Assembly (NCBI GenBank): GCA_030065735.1
Contig: JASJDD010000025.1
Coordinates: 1-32,181, forward strand
Reading direction: 5' to 3'
Source: Crocosphaera sp.
GTDB taxonomy: Bacteria > Cyanobacteriota > Cyanobacteriia > Cyanobacteriales > Microcystaceae
DNA: 32,181 bases
In this document: positions 25,301 to 32,181 of the stretch, in pieces
Layout: each line of letters opens with the position of its first letter
Position numbering within the stretch: position 1 is the first letter of the stretch
The notes under the pieces: model-generated
Databases searched by the model: none
The model's input: only the letters and a program-made list of their open reading frames with translations
What the model was told of the DNA's origin: nothing
Translations under genes and position numbers: made by a program

Positions 25301-27315
25301 TGTAAACTAAAGCATAGTTCTTCTAAATTATCAAAAATTAAAACCGTAAGAATATTATCATTATTATTTTTACGTAGTTGCTCAAGAATTTTCTTGATTT
25401 TATTAATTGATGAGTCACTTGCCACAACTTGAAAATCATCAATTTCTTTTTTAAGATAGTTTCCTATGTCATCAAACCAATTAGGATACTGTGAGATTAA
25501 AATAGGCAAAACTGGCCGAGGATAAATGTTTTTTATTTGTTTTAAAACAGGAATTAATTTCGCTCGAAAGAGGGAACTTTTACCGACTCCCGATCCTCCA
25601 TAAACTACAATCAGTTTATGTTGGGTACTAGTAATACAAGTAATTAACTGGTTCATTTTGTTTGATCTGTCACTTTGCCCAATTACACTCGTCTCAACAG
25701 TTTCTGGTTTAAGGGGAAGTAAAAAAGGATTATTTATAATATGCTTTGTTGGTAAAGGAATTAGACCAATAAAAGCACGAAAACCAAATTGTTGTTCAAT
25801 TTTTCTTTGTTTTTGTTTAACTGAAAAAGCAGTCTTATGTTCTCCTTTTTGATAGTAAATTTTCTGTAATTCTTCCAAAATACTGATATAAAGTTCTGGA
25901 TCATAGTCAGGTTTTGTTTCTTTTTTTGCTTTTTCTAAGTGTTGGATAGCTTCTGAACTCTCTTGTAATTGATATTCTGCTTTAGCTAAAGGTAATAAAT
26001 ACCAACCCTGATGATAATGTTGTGTCCATTCTAACCAACCTTGAGGAAAATCATCTGGAGGATTTTGTAAAATTTCTGTTACACTATTATAAGCCTCTTC
26101 AGCTAATGATTTAGCTTGCTTCCAGTTCTTATTTTGATAAAACGCAACTTCAGCTAAAAAACCATTAATGCGTGCTAGTCTCAAATCATTATGATACTTT
26201 TTATGAAGTTGTTTTGCTCGTTGACCTATTGTTTTTAATTGCTCCCAATCATGAACTCTTTTCAGTGCTTCTGCTTCAGCATTGATGAATCTCGCTTCTA
26301 ACGCTTGATCACCGGTTTCTCTAAAGAGTTTGACACATTCTTGCCAATAATTTTTTACTTTTATGAAAGCTTTATCTCGCTCAATTCGATAAGACATTCC
26401 ATATCCCCACCACCATAATCCTAAACAGTAAAGAACACAAGCTTGATATTTAAAATTATCAGTTTTTCTGTATAATTCTAAACTTTCTTCGTACTGTTTT
26501 CGACAAAATTTATTGACTGATATGTCTTCATCACAATACCGTAAAGACATTATATTACTACCTGATAAGTTATTAAGACTATAACCTAGTAAAAACTCTA
26601 GATTAGCTTTCAACTCATCATTTAAGGTAACTCCACACTTTTCTAAGTCTTGTTTAGCGAAGTTTAATTCAGAAAATGTTAGCCAATCATTATTTTGATT
26701 AGACAACTCATTATTTTGATTAGACAACATTGTTTCTTGAAGTATTTTGACCCCAAATATTCCTGCTCCAAATTTTATAACCATGCGGAATATTTGTTCC
26801 GCATGGGAATTAATTAAATGAGTAACTTCATCAGTTGATATGTCAATTTCGATAGGAACTGACACTGGACTAGCAAAATCTGGGGATAATCTTACCAGTT
26901 TTGATAACATATCATCTGTTAACCACAAAACCAGAGGACATGAAAATTCATGAGATATTTTTTCTCGGTCTTGTTTAGTGGATCTCAGTACCTGATCAAC
27001 ATCACTAACCGACTCCATACCAAACACCATTAAAGCTGATGGTTGGTCATCTTTCAATTCTTCTTTTATCCCTTGATAAAGGGTTTTCGTCTCTTTATCC
27101 AAAACAATTGGGTGAATAGCCAAAGAAGAATCAATAGTCTTTAATTGCTGTAGGATAGTTGTCCATAAACTCAGATAATTGAACTTGACAAGAATTGTGG
27201 AATATTCTTGAGCTTGAACAGCTAATTTAATAGCTCTAATTAATTTATCTAAACCATCAATACTAGGATAATTACTCTTTTCTTGAGGCAGATTAGTAAT
27301 TAAATTGCTATTCAT
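22306..27315 (-). CDS. giant STAND-type ATPase with TPR-like region and 14 WD40 repeats
   Basis: Predicted cytosolic sensor/scaffold of 1669 residues. Residues about 1-190 resemble a degenerate P-loop-like domain seen in large cyanobacterial ATPases (SALMVFGMESV, CPLVLWLTDDMLSKLVRLSPDF). Residues about 230-520 are helical and TPR-like. A STAND/AAA ATPase follows: Walker A GGSGVGKSS near 572-580 and Walker B LIFDNLEEL near 655, with a winged-helix-like region after it. From about 1008 to 1640 I count 14 WD40 repeats (such as GHSDWVNSAMFSPNGQFIASASNDKT), enough for two seven-bladed propellers. Shine-Dalgarno GGGAGA is 7 nt before ATG 27315. It lies 63 bp after the ORC/KAP-like ATPase and is surely co-transcribed with it. 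STAND proteins with repeat sensors often act in signalling or defence; the ligand here is unknown. Confidence 0.9.
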   Translation of the reverse strand: MNSNLITNLPQEKSNYPSIDGLDKLIRAIKLAVQAQEYSTILVKFNYLSLWTTILQQLKTIDSSLAIHPIVLDKETKTLYQGIKEELKDDQPSALMVFGMESVSDVDQVLRSTKQDREKISHEFSCPLVLWLTDDMLSKLVRLSPDFASPVSVPIEIDISTDEVTHLINSHAEQIFRMVIKFGAGIFGVKILQETMLSNQNNELSNQNNDWLTFSELNFAKQDLEKCGVTLNDELKANLEFLLGYSLNNLSGSNIMSLRYCDEDISVNKFCRKQYEESLELYRKTDNFKYQACVLYCLGLWWWGYGMSYRIERDKAFIKVKNYWQECVKLFRETGDQALEARFINAEAEALKRVHDWEQLKTIGQRAKQLHKKYHNDLRLARINGFLAEVAFYQNKNWKQAKSLAEEAYNSVTEILQNPPDDFPQGWLEWTQHYHQGWYLLPLAKAEYQLQESSEAIQHLEKAKKETKPDYDPELYISILEELQKIYYQKGEHKTAFSVKQKQRKIEQQFGFRAFIGLIPLPTKHIINNPFLLPLKPETVETSVIGQSDRSNKMNQLITCITSTQHKLIVVYGGSGVGKSSLFRAKLIPVLKQIKNIYPRPVLPILISQYPNWFDDIGNYLKKEIDDFQVVASDSSINKIKKILEQLRKNNNDNILTVLIFDNLEELCFSLQNPINRPKLANYSQEFANFIQESLTIPFVKIILSVREDYLYYLLNLSRLANFDIINNNILDKNNLYYIGYLELDEAKADILELTQNTYLLEESLLDRLVNDLATPEGKVIPIELQMVGTQLENNKITTLQDYEKLTQGVNEKKPKKILLDQYLEEITKDCGIENQVIAEVVLYCLTDSNNIRPKQTYDELKDKLELSELESTEQQLDVVLAISTESGLVQKPSFFSDHRCFTYQLAPDHLTQIIQKRFRQKYHQLASNLDRKRSDVLQELAIKEIKQLNLTAQKSFAEHDQLKALQASLESSEKLKTLKNLPLEVQQETEKTIKDIIYGLEEYNHFEEHQSDVYSVNFSRKGSFTPDGRFLASASWDKTIEIWDVENDEFVKNVKGHQDAVNSVKISPDGKLLASASADQTIKVWLISWNSTKQEFTCEEWKKDTLSHDDWVWDVCFSSDGKMLASAGGDRLIKLWQLNWSEKYQDLTIKHFANLKGHDDKVYTIDFSPDNQTLASGSGEKDNTIKLWDINTKKCKETLAEQQRPIKSVRFSHSGEYLASASEDGTIQLWEIKENKVKPYLNLNHKEQVNSVSFREDDQVLASGGNDNTVKLWSLEGDLLKTFRGHRDWVRYVEFSPNGKILASASDDNTIKLRKLDFILPQNLKGHGGKIHSICFSRDGNTLASGGWDGTIRLWSRETDNIWKETKCILDTDQKNQPNWVWEVSFSPDGQKLVSGGGDNRIKLWNLNQESPQILEEHTGTVHTVRFSPNGNYIASGSGDRSVKLWNGDTGKLVVTCGEQMNNQHTDKVWGVAFSPDGQTLASASADNTIKHWDLNGKLIRTIGSYEQNDHPEGHQDWINGVAFNPDSKMLASASNDNTIKLWNLSNGKCLNTLAKHNSKVYDVGFSPDGQFLISASADKTLKIWSIDGTLLRTLEGHSDWVNSAMFSPNGQFIASASNDKTIKIWDLSNIKLKVLTPEELLDKGHEWLQHYEKSQKNQGSLRQKFHS
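26670..26735. repeat. 21-bp in-frame tandem duplication in the STAND gene
   Basis: The unit CATTATTTTGATTAGACAAC occurs twice in tandem (about 26687-26728), giving the protein duplication NELSNQNN/DWLTF-type (LSNQNNELSNQNND). It keeps frame and lies in the TPR-like linker region. Confidence 0.6.
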
Positions 27316-27378
27316 AATAAATTCTCCCTAAAATCTTCTATTGATATGATCAGATTGAAGCTGACTATGTATCAATTT

Positions 27379-28677
27379 CTAAGCTTCTAACAAAGGATTA
27401 ACATCAAACCATTGACTTTGTTGATCCTCATATTCAAAGACAAACAAACTAGATAACAGAGTTGTATATTTATCTTCACCTCTAACTAATTTACTGTTTT
27501 TAACCTCCTCCAATAATTTCCACTCATTAGAAGTAATTGCTCGTTTTAACATATCTCTTTGTCTCCGAATAACATCATTGAGACATTGAATAGAAATCGG
27601 GGTATCTTCTTGTTGTAAACAGCTAAAAAGAAGGACTAATAAATTACGAATATGACCACCACTTATTAAGCATAGTTTTTTTAAAGTTTCAGGTTTATCA
27701 AATATTTCCGTAATACAATCAAGACGTTTTTGTTGTTCTATATCTGGAAAAGCTCTTGCTAATACCATCTGTTGTAATAAATCGATTCCCTGTTCAAATG
27801 GTTTTCCATCACGGGTTCGGACTTGCACCATTGGTAAAACTTTTACATTTTTCCCAAAACGACTTTCCAATGCTTGTAATTGATTAGCAAATGTTAAGAT
27901 TAAAGGAATTGAATAAATAACGTGACATTTAAGTCTCCTTAACTGTTCACCTCTGTCTACAAATAAATATTCTGGTTGAATTTTATTATTGGGTTTGAGC
28001 GTGTTATCTATTCTATCTAAGTTATCAATAATTACGACCAGCCCGTTTTTTCCTTGAGTTCTTAATTGAGCAATCGCCGGCTCAATAATATCCTGATTGA
28101 TTGACTCTATCAGATTAGGGGTTCTTGGCTCTAAAATGGCTCTTAATTTATCACGTTCATTAAAACTTCCTTTCAGTTGAGTAGTAATTGTGACAAGTCC
28201 TATAGAAAAGTCAATACCAGTTAAATTTAATCTTGGTACACTTTGCTGAATTTGTCCAAATAATTGTTGAAAAAAACTAGGTTGAAAGGTAATATCTAGT
28301 TCTTTTAAGCTCTCAACAACATGACGGGCAATACTTAACAAAATATCACTAATATCCACATCTCCAATATCAATATCCTCAGTAGCTTCAAAATAAACTA
28401 CATGAAATTCTTTTTTTTCTAAGAGAGTTTTAAGACGTAATAATTCGGTCGTTTTTCCATTACCAATATGACCAGTAAATAATTGAAAAGTAGGCTCATT
28501 AGGCGACAAACGATTGATAGTTCTTGCCATATTTTCAATTCTCTTAGCACCCCGAACGGAAGAGAAATCAATATAGTATTCTCGGTCTTCAGGATTTTGG
28601 AGATTTAGAGTTTTTATGGGGTTACAAGCTCTATAAAATCTTAGCAGATCCAATGAACAATTATTTAGGGCAACCAT
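27379..28677 (-). CDS. ORC/KAP-like P-loop ATPase, partner of the STAND protein
   Basis: Predicted cytosolic ATPase of 432 residues. Walker A is GHIGNGKTT (residues 69-77) in FQLFTGHIGNGKTTELLRLK, and Walker B is VVIIDNLDRI near residues 215-224. The following segment (VIYSIPLILTFANQLQALESRFG) fits a sensor region, and the C-terminus looks like a small winged-helix domain (RDMLKRAITSNEWKLLEEVKNSKLV). Overall it resembles ORC/Cdc6- and KAP-like ATPases common in cyanobacteria beside TPR, CHAT or WD40 genes. Shine-Dalgarno GGGAGA lies 9 nt before ATG 28677. It is the first gene of a two-gene operon with the giant STAND ATPase. A regulatory or conflict role is inferred from that pairing. Confidence 0.85.
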   Translation of the reverse strand: MVALNNCSLDLLRFYRACNPIKTLNLQNPEDREYYIDFSSVRGAKRIENMARTINRLSPNEPTFQLFTGHIGNGKTTELLRLKTLLEKKEFHVVYFEATEDIDIGDVDISDILLSIARHVVESLKELDITFQPSFFQQLFGQIQQSVPRLNLTGIDFSIGLVTITTQLKGSFNERDKLRAILEPRTPNLIESINQDIIEPAIAQLRTQGKNGLVVIIDNLDRIDNTLKPNNKIQPEYLFVDRGEQLRRLKCHVIYSIPLILTFANQLQALESRFGKNVKVLPMVQVRTRDGKPFEQGIDLLQQMVLARAFPDIEQQKRLDCITEIFDKPETLKKLCLISGGHIRNLLVLLFSCLQQEDTPISIQCLNDVIRRQRDMLKRAITSNEWKLLEEVKNSKLVRGEDKYTTLLSSLFVFEYEDQQSQWFDVNPLLEA

Positions 28678-29150
28678 AATAAATTTTTCTCCCTACAAAT
28701 CCCATCTCTCTAGTCAGTTATTCACGCCTGACTAGATAACGATGGATTGCATTTATTAACAAGGTTTCTATCAAGACCTCTACTATTTAGGGTAAGTCAA
28801 CTTTAATCAGAATGGCCTCATTGATTACAAAAATAAACAAATTTTATTTATTGGAAAAAATCTTTAAAAAAAGGATATTTTGTTGATTTTAGACGATATT
28901 TAGCTATCAATTATCAATTTTCTGAGAATAAAATAAAATTTCAATATATTTAGCCTTGCTTCCAAAGCAACACAAGGCGGTTAATTGAATTAATGGGGCA
29001 ACTTTTTTCTCTGCTAATTGAACTACAATGGTGGGTTCCGACGCATTGTTATATTCCTGTGATAATGTGAATTATAGCCGTCTAACCCACCCTACACCTA
29101 ACTCTATCTAAACCTATAATTATTATTAGGCGACGTGCAGTTACATTAAG
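28678..29150. other. divergent intergenic region of about 470 bp
   Basis: Promoter region between the ATPase operon and the nuclease-like gene. An inverted repeat GGTGGGTT (29030-29037) / AACCCACC (29084-29091) encloses 46 nt and looks like a small cyanobacterial repeat element. The rest is AT-rich, with no gene or RNA recognised. Confidence 0.5.
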
Positions 29151-29948
29151 ATGACGAATTCTGATGACATTAAAATTTTAATTAGAGAACAATTACCGAG
29201 TATTCTGGCCGAAGATGCGAGTATTCGGGATTTCATTTTGCGAACCGTCTCAGAGTATTATTCCCCAAAACAAGAGACAGATCAGAAGTTTGAGGAATTT
29301 AAAGAACGAGTTGATCGCATTTTAGCAGAATTACAGCAAGATAGGGAAGAACAAGCTCAGAAATGGGCTGAAAATAACCATCGTTTAGATGAATTTATCC
29401 ATGAACAGGCCCAGAAATGGGAGGAGAATAACCGTCAATGGGAGGAAAATAACCGTCAATGGCAGCAACAAAACCAAAAATGGTGGGAACAAAATCGAAA
29501 AAATCAAGAAACTCTAGAGGAAATTAAACAAATGAATCGTAAATATAATAGCACGATTGGGGCTTTAGGTTCTCGGTGGGGACTCTTTTCGGAAGCGAGT
29601 TTCCGTAATGCTTTAGCAGGTATTTTAGAAAAATCTTTCGGGGTTGAAGTTGTTAATATTAATGATTATGATGCTGATGGTATGGTTTTTGGACGACCAG
29701 ATCAAGTAGAAGTCGATGTCATCATTAAAAATGGGTTAGTGATTGTTTGTGAAATTAAATCTTCTATGAGTAAAGGCGATATGTATATTTTTAGCCGTAA
29801 AGCAGAATTTTATCAACAAAAATATCAGCGAAACGTAAACCGAAAAATTGTTATTTCACCAATGGTTGACCCCAAAGCTTTACCCGTTGCAGAAACTTTA
29901 GGCATTGAAGTTTATAGTTATGTTGATAGTGTATCGTTAGAAAATTAA
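29151..29948 (+). CDS. DUF3782-type PD-(D/E)XK nuclease-like protein with coiled coil
   Basis: Predicted cytosolic protein of 265 residues. Residues 1-45 are helical. Residues about 45-130 form a coiled coil with internal repeats of the units QKWEENN and RQWEENN, rich in Trp, Gln and Asn. The C-terminal domain (about 140-265) has the nuclease-like motif order of PD-(D/E)XK enzymes: an Asp in PDQVEVDVII and EIKSS in VIVCEIKSS. This arrangement matches DUF3782 proteins, common in cyanobacteria and without established function. No strong ribosome binding site precedes ATG 29151. It is divergent from the STAND operon; a functional link is possible but unproven. Confidence 0.8.
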   Translation: MTNSDDIKILIREQLPSILAEDASIRDFILRTVSEYYSPKQETDQKFEEFKERVDRILAELQQDREEQAQKWAENNHRLDEFIHEQAQKWEENNRQWEENNRQWQQQNQKWWEQNRKNQETLEEIKQMNRKYNSTIGALGSRWGLFSEASFRNALAGILEKSFGVEVVNINDYDADGMVFGRPDQVEVDVIIKNGLVIVCEIKSSMSKGDMYIFSRKAEFYQQKYQRNVNRKIVISPMVDPKALPVAETLGIEVYSYVDSVSLEN

Positions 29949-30022
29949 TCACCCCTAATTACAACTAAAGATTTCAAGCTCAAAAAATTCTAATTTTAGT
30001 GGTCACTGATGACTGATGAGTG

Positions 30023-31186
30023 TTAACTATTTCTCACTTCTTTCCACAGATTAATATATTGTTGTTCAACTTGCTTTGATAAAGGTTCTAAAAATTCACA
30101 TTTATCAAAAATAGCTGACTCAATAAATAATAAAGGATTATTAATGATATCGGGAGCAAGTTCTTTTTTGTCTATGGTATTAATCACAGGAGAAGCAGCA
30201 TCAGCAAACAAAGAAATGAGATTTACTGCTTGAGGTTGCCAACAAAAATTAAGCCATTGCTTAGCAGTTTGGGATAATTCCGTTTGTCCTTCTTTTGCTT
30301 TTGGTTTCACCCAAACATCTGACCAAATAGCAGTCCCAGAAGAAGGAACCACCGCTTTAATATTACGGTTTCTAGCTATCAAAGGAATAATCTCATTAGA
30401 CCATCCCACACTCACCCAAACATCCCCAACTAATAGAGATTGTAAATAATGTTGAGAACTGTAATATTTGACTTGTTTATTTAGGGCTAAAAGTTCTGTT
30501 TTTAACTGAGGAACTTGGTTTAAATTTTTAGTATTGTAAGATTGTCCTAACTTTTTCAACGTCAACCCGATTACTTCTCTGGGTTGGTCTACCAGTGAAA
30601 TGCGATCGCTCAATCGTTCATCCCATAAATCCGACCAGTCTTGGGGTTGCCAGTCCAGTTTATCAGACCGATAGGCCATTAAGGTGGTTCCCCAACGATA
30701 AGGCGCACCCCAGATTAACCCATTTTCTTGTAAATTTCCTTGTTTATCCCGTTTGACTAATCTTTGCCAACGAAAGGGTAAGGTTTCCCACTGTTTAATC
30801 TCGGTCATATTTAGGGGTTCAATTAACTCTTTTTCGATGGCCTCAGTTAACCAAACATCCCCTAAGGTAACAAAATCACTGAGAGAAGGAGGAGGAGGAT
30901 TAATAACAGGAATCTTCGGTAAATTTTGCAATAAACCCTTTTTTTTCTCGTCTTTATTTTGCCAAGTTTCTAGCAGAGAAAAGAGTTCCTTTAATTGTCC
31001 TTGAGGTTTAAAATCAAGAGAGGCTTCTGAAGAGACTTGTTGACGAAAAGCCTTGAGGACTTGAGGGGGAATAGAACCTTGTAACAATAATATCCGTAAA
31101 TCAGGCTTAGAACTAGCACAGCTTGATAACAGATTCCCTAATGCCAAAATGCTTGTAGTGGTGATGAAAGAACGACGGGTAAGCAT
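30023..31186 (-). CDS. extracellular solute-binding lipoprotein (polyamine-binding PotD-like)
   Basis: Predicted periplasmic lipoprotein of 387 residues. The N-terminus has twin arginines (LTRRSFITTTSILALGN) and a lipobox LSSC at about residues 20-23, so it may go through Tat and be lipid-anchored. The remainder has the bilobal solute-binding plan (VTLGDVWLTEAIEKELIEPLN, GLIWGAPYRWGTTLMAYRSDKL, WSDLWDERLSDRISLVDQPREVIGL). These stretches resemble spermidine/putrescine-binding proteins of ABC importers. No permease or ATPase genes are adjacent, so the transporter partner is elsewhere. Ligand not proven. Confidence 0.82.
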   Translation of the reverse strand: MLTRRSFITTTSILALGNLLSSCASSKPDLRILLLQGSIPPQVLKAFRQQVSSEASLDFKPQGQLKELFSLLETWQNKDEKKKGLLQNLPKIPVINPPPPSLSDFVTLGDVWLTEAIEKELIEPLNMTEIKQWETLPFRWQRLVKRDKQGNLQENGLIWGAPYRWGTTLMAYRSDKLDWQPQDWSDLWDERLSDRISLVDQPREVIGLTLKKLGQSYNTKNLNQVPQLKTELLALNKQVKYYSSQHYLQSLLVGDVWVSVGWSNEIIPLIARNRNIKAVVPSSGTAIWSDVWVKPKAKEGQTELSQTAKQWLNFCWQPQAVNLISLFADAASPVINTIDKKELAPDIINNPLLFIESAIFDKCEFLEPLSKQVEQQYINLWKEVRNS

Positions 31187-31217
31187 AAAATTTACGGTAT
31201 CAAGGGTTACGGTTCAT

Positions 31218-31263
31218 GAAGTCAGAAGTTCCTCACTACTACCATGCGCTATCGCACAGAAGT
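31218..31263. repeat. small dispersed repeat, copy B
   Basis: The blocks GAAGTCAGAAGTTCCTCACTAC (31218-31239) and GCGCTATCGCACAGAAGT (31246-31263) are the same as those at 6910-6980, with a 6-nt spacer here as there. Confidence 0.75.
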
Positions 31264-31266
31264 TAA

Positions 31267-31326
31267 AATTAATGGGAGATTGTAACTCGCCATTAATTGT
31301 AAACCGCTAGAATAAATCTGTAGCGG
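31267..31326. repeat. two adjacent inverted repeats downstream of the RHH gene
   Basis: AATTAATGG (31267-31275) pairs with CCATTAATT (31290-31298), and CCGCTA (31304-31309) pairs with TAGCGG (31321-31326). Placed between the minus-strand RHH gene and the lipoprotein gene, they could end the RHH transcript, although no T run is present. Confidence 0.45.
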
Positions 31327-31345
31327 GGGTCACGGAACCCAATTT

Positions 31346-31495
31346 CTACGACGGCTTTTTTAGATGGTGCTTGAGTCCCCGAACAAACTCCCTAATCAGT
31401 TCGCTTTGCTGCCGTCCTTCTTGTTCACAATACCTGTCCAAAATTTCTTTTTCTTGTTCGGTTAGCCTTAAACTAATTTGAATCTTTCTGTTCAT
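31346..31495 (-). CDS. small ribbon-helix-helix DNA-binding protein
   Basis: A frame of 49 codons from ATG 31495: MNRKIQISLRLTEQEKEILD, then RYCEQEGRQQSELIREFVRG and a basic tail LKHHLKKPS. The opening beta strand with alternating residues (KIQISLRLT), followed by two helices separated by GRQQSE, is the CopG/Arc/MetJ ribbon-helix-helix pattern. It is probably a dimeric repressor or an antitoxin-like regulator. No toxin gene is adjacent, and the target is unknown; small free-standing RHH proteins are common in cyanobacteria. The Shine-Dalgarno region is weak. Confidence 0.75.
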   Translation of the reverse strand: MNRKIQISLRLTEQEKEILDRYCEQEGRQQSELIREFVRGLKHHLKKPS

Positions 31496-31528
31496 TTTAT
31501 ATATCTTAGTCCTATACTAATAGTGATG

Positions 31529-32181
31529 TCAACGATTTAGCTTATTAGGAATCCCTTGACAACCGCCTGGAATAGTTTGACGACTTTTTTCTCCACTCCA
31601 AGCGCATAAATAATAATGTTGTTCTGGGGTCAAATTTTTCACTTGGGCTAAGTTACAATTTTCAATAACAACCCCTGTATAAGCACCGGTACTGTAATCA
31701 GGACGATGATTTCTTGAGCGAGGACTAGCCGTTTCGGCTGAACCGTAGAATAAACGAGTGCTTTTGAGGTCGGCCCCTTGGAGATTGGCATCGTAGAGGA
31801 CGGTACGAGATAAGTTGGCTTTAACTAGATCACAACCACTTAAGTTAGCCCGAACCAGATTAGCTTCACTTAAATCTGTCCAGCGTAAATCTTGATTAGA
31901 TAAATTAGCACCGGCTAACATCACCCCTAAACTAATGACTCGTACACCATAAGCTCGATCTTCAGCATAACCGCCAATCCCGTCTAACATGGGTCTTCCG
32001 AGACGACTATCCCGCATTAATGGGGTTAATAGTCGTGATTGAGAGAGAAAGCGTAAAATTTTGGCTTTTCCTATCCCATCAACACTACTGAGAATGGCGG
32101 CGGTTCTTCCTTCAGCAATGGAACGTTCTTGGGGCCAATCTTCTAACATTCCTTCTCCGTCTAAGACTAAATCGGAAATGC
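31529..32181 (-). CDS. pentapeptide-repeat protein, C-terminal part (cut by window edge)
   Basis: The frame is open to the right edge (ISDLVLDGEG precedes the internal Met at 32149), so the true start is probably outside the window. The visible 217 residues have a helical region (GRTAAILSSVDGIGKAKILRFLSQS), then about eight pentapeptide units of the A(N/D)LXX type (GANLSNQDLRWTDLSEANL, VRANLSGCDLVKANLS, YDANLQGADL) that would form a right-handed quadrilateral helix. A Cys-containing C-terminal segment follows (LTPEQHYYLCAWSGEKSR). Such proteins are very common in cyanobacteria; no specific function can be given. Confidence 0.8.
   Translation of the reverse strand, partial: ISDLVLDGEGMLEDWPQERSIAEGRTAAILSSVDGIGKAKILRFLSQSRLLTPLMRDSRLGRPMLDGIGGYAEDRAYGVRVISLGVMLAGANLSNQDLRWTDLSEANLVRANLSGCDLVKANLSRTVLYDANLQGADLKSTRLFYGSAETASPRSRNHRPDYSTGAYTGVVIENCNLAQVKNLTPEQHYYLCAWSGEKSRQTIPGGCQGIPNKLNR

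Overview
The window looks like chromosome from a unicellular, AT-rich cyanobacterium of the Cyanothece/Crocosphaera kind. Evidence: repeated HIP1 octamers (GCGATCGC, for example near 2352, 21137 and 30602), a light-repressed-transcript-type ribosome hibernation factor, a cytochrome c6-like protein, Uma2 and DUF3082 proteins, a PEP-CTERM protein, a cyanobacterial pentapeptide-repeat protein and N-ATPase genes. The genus is inference.

Layout. 1-1.3 kb (minus): start of a DUF427 gene, lipB, and a small membrane protein. 1.3-2.2 kb (plus): lrtA/hpf with a structured leader and a strong terminator. 2.2-6.9 kb (plus): a Ro60 (TROVE) ribonucleoprotein locus, the most interesting part. Two Y-RNA-like genes lie upstream of rsr. 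The second is a YrlA-type tRNA mimic whose 3' acceptor strand is split by a 2.5-kb group II intron encoding an RT-maturase-HNH protein. The leader of rsr repeats the Ro-binding hairpin of the Y RNAs and overlaps its own Shine-Dalgarno sequence, suggesting that Ro60 could control its own translation. 7-11.2 kb (minus): a PEP-CTERM choice-of-anchor protein, a PepSY-type/His-rich pair, and a membrane glycosyltransferase. 11.6-14.0 kb (plus): prolyl oligopeptidase and a DUF3082 protein. 14.0-17.2 kb: a c-type cytochrome facing ispH, a Uma2 nuclease and a frameshifted unknown gene.

17.2-22.3 kb holds a rearranged Na+-type N-ATPase cluster. atpR is inverted, atpB-atpE and atpF-atpA are separated by two unrelated genes (an unknown and a TVP38/DedA-type membrane protein), and atpD, atpC, atpQ and atpG are not present. 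The c subunit keeps the Na+-binding residues.

22.3-28.7 kb (minus) is a two-gene operon: an ORC/KAP-like P-loop ATPase followed by a giant STAND-type ATPase with TPR-like and 14 WD40 repeats. A divergent DUF3782-like nuclease with a coiled coil lies on the other side. This resembles a sensing or conflict module, but that role is inferred. The last 2 kb (minus) carry a solute-binding lipoprotein, a 49-residue ribbon-helix-helix protein and a pentapeptide-repeat protein cut by the window edge. Small inverted and dispersed repeats sit in many of the intergenic gaps.
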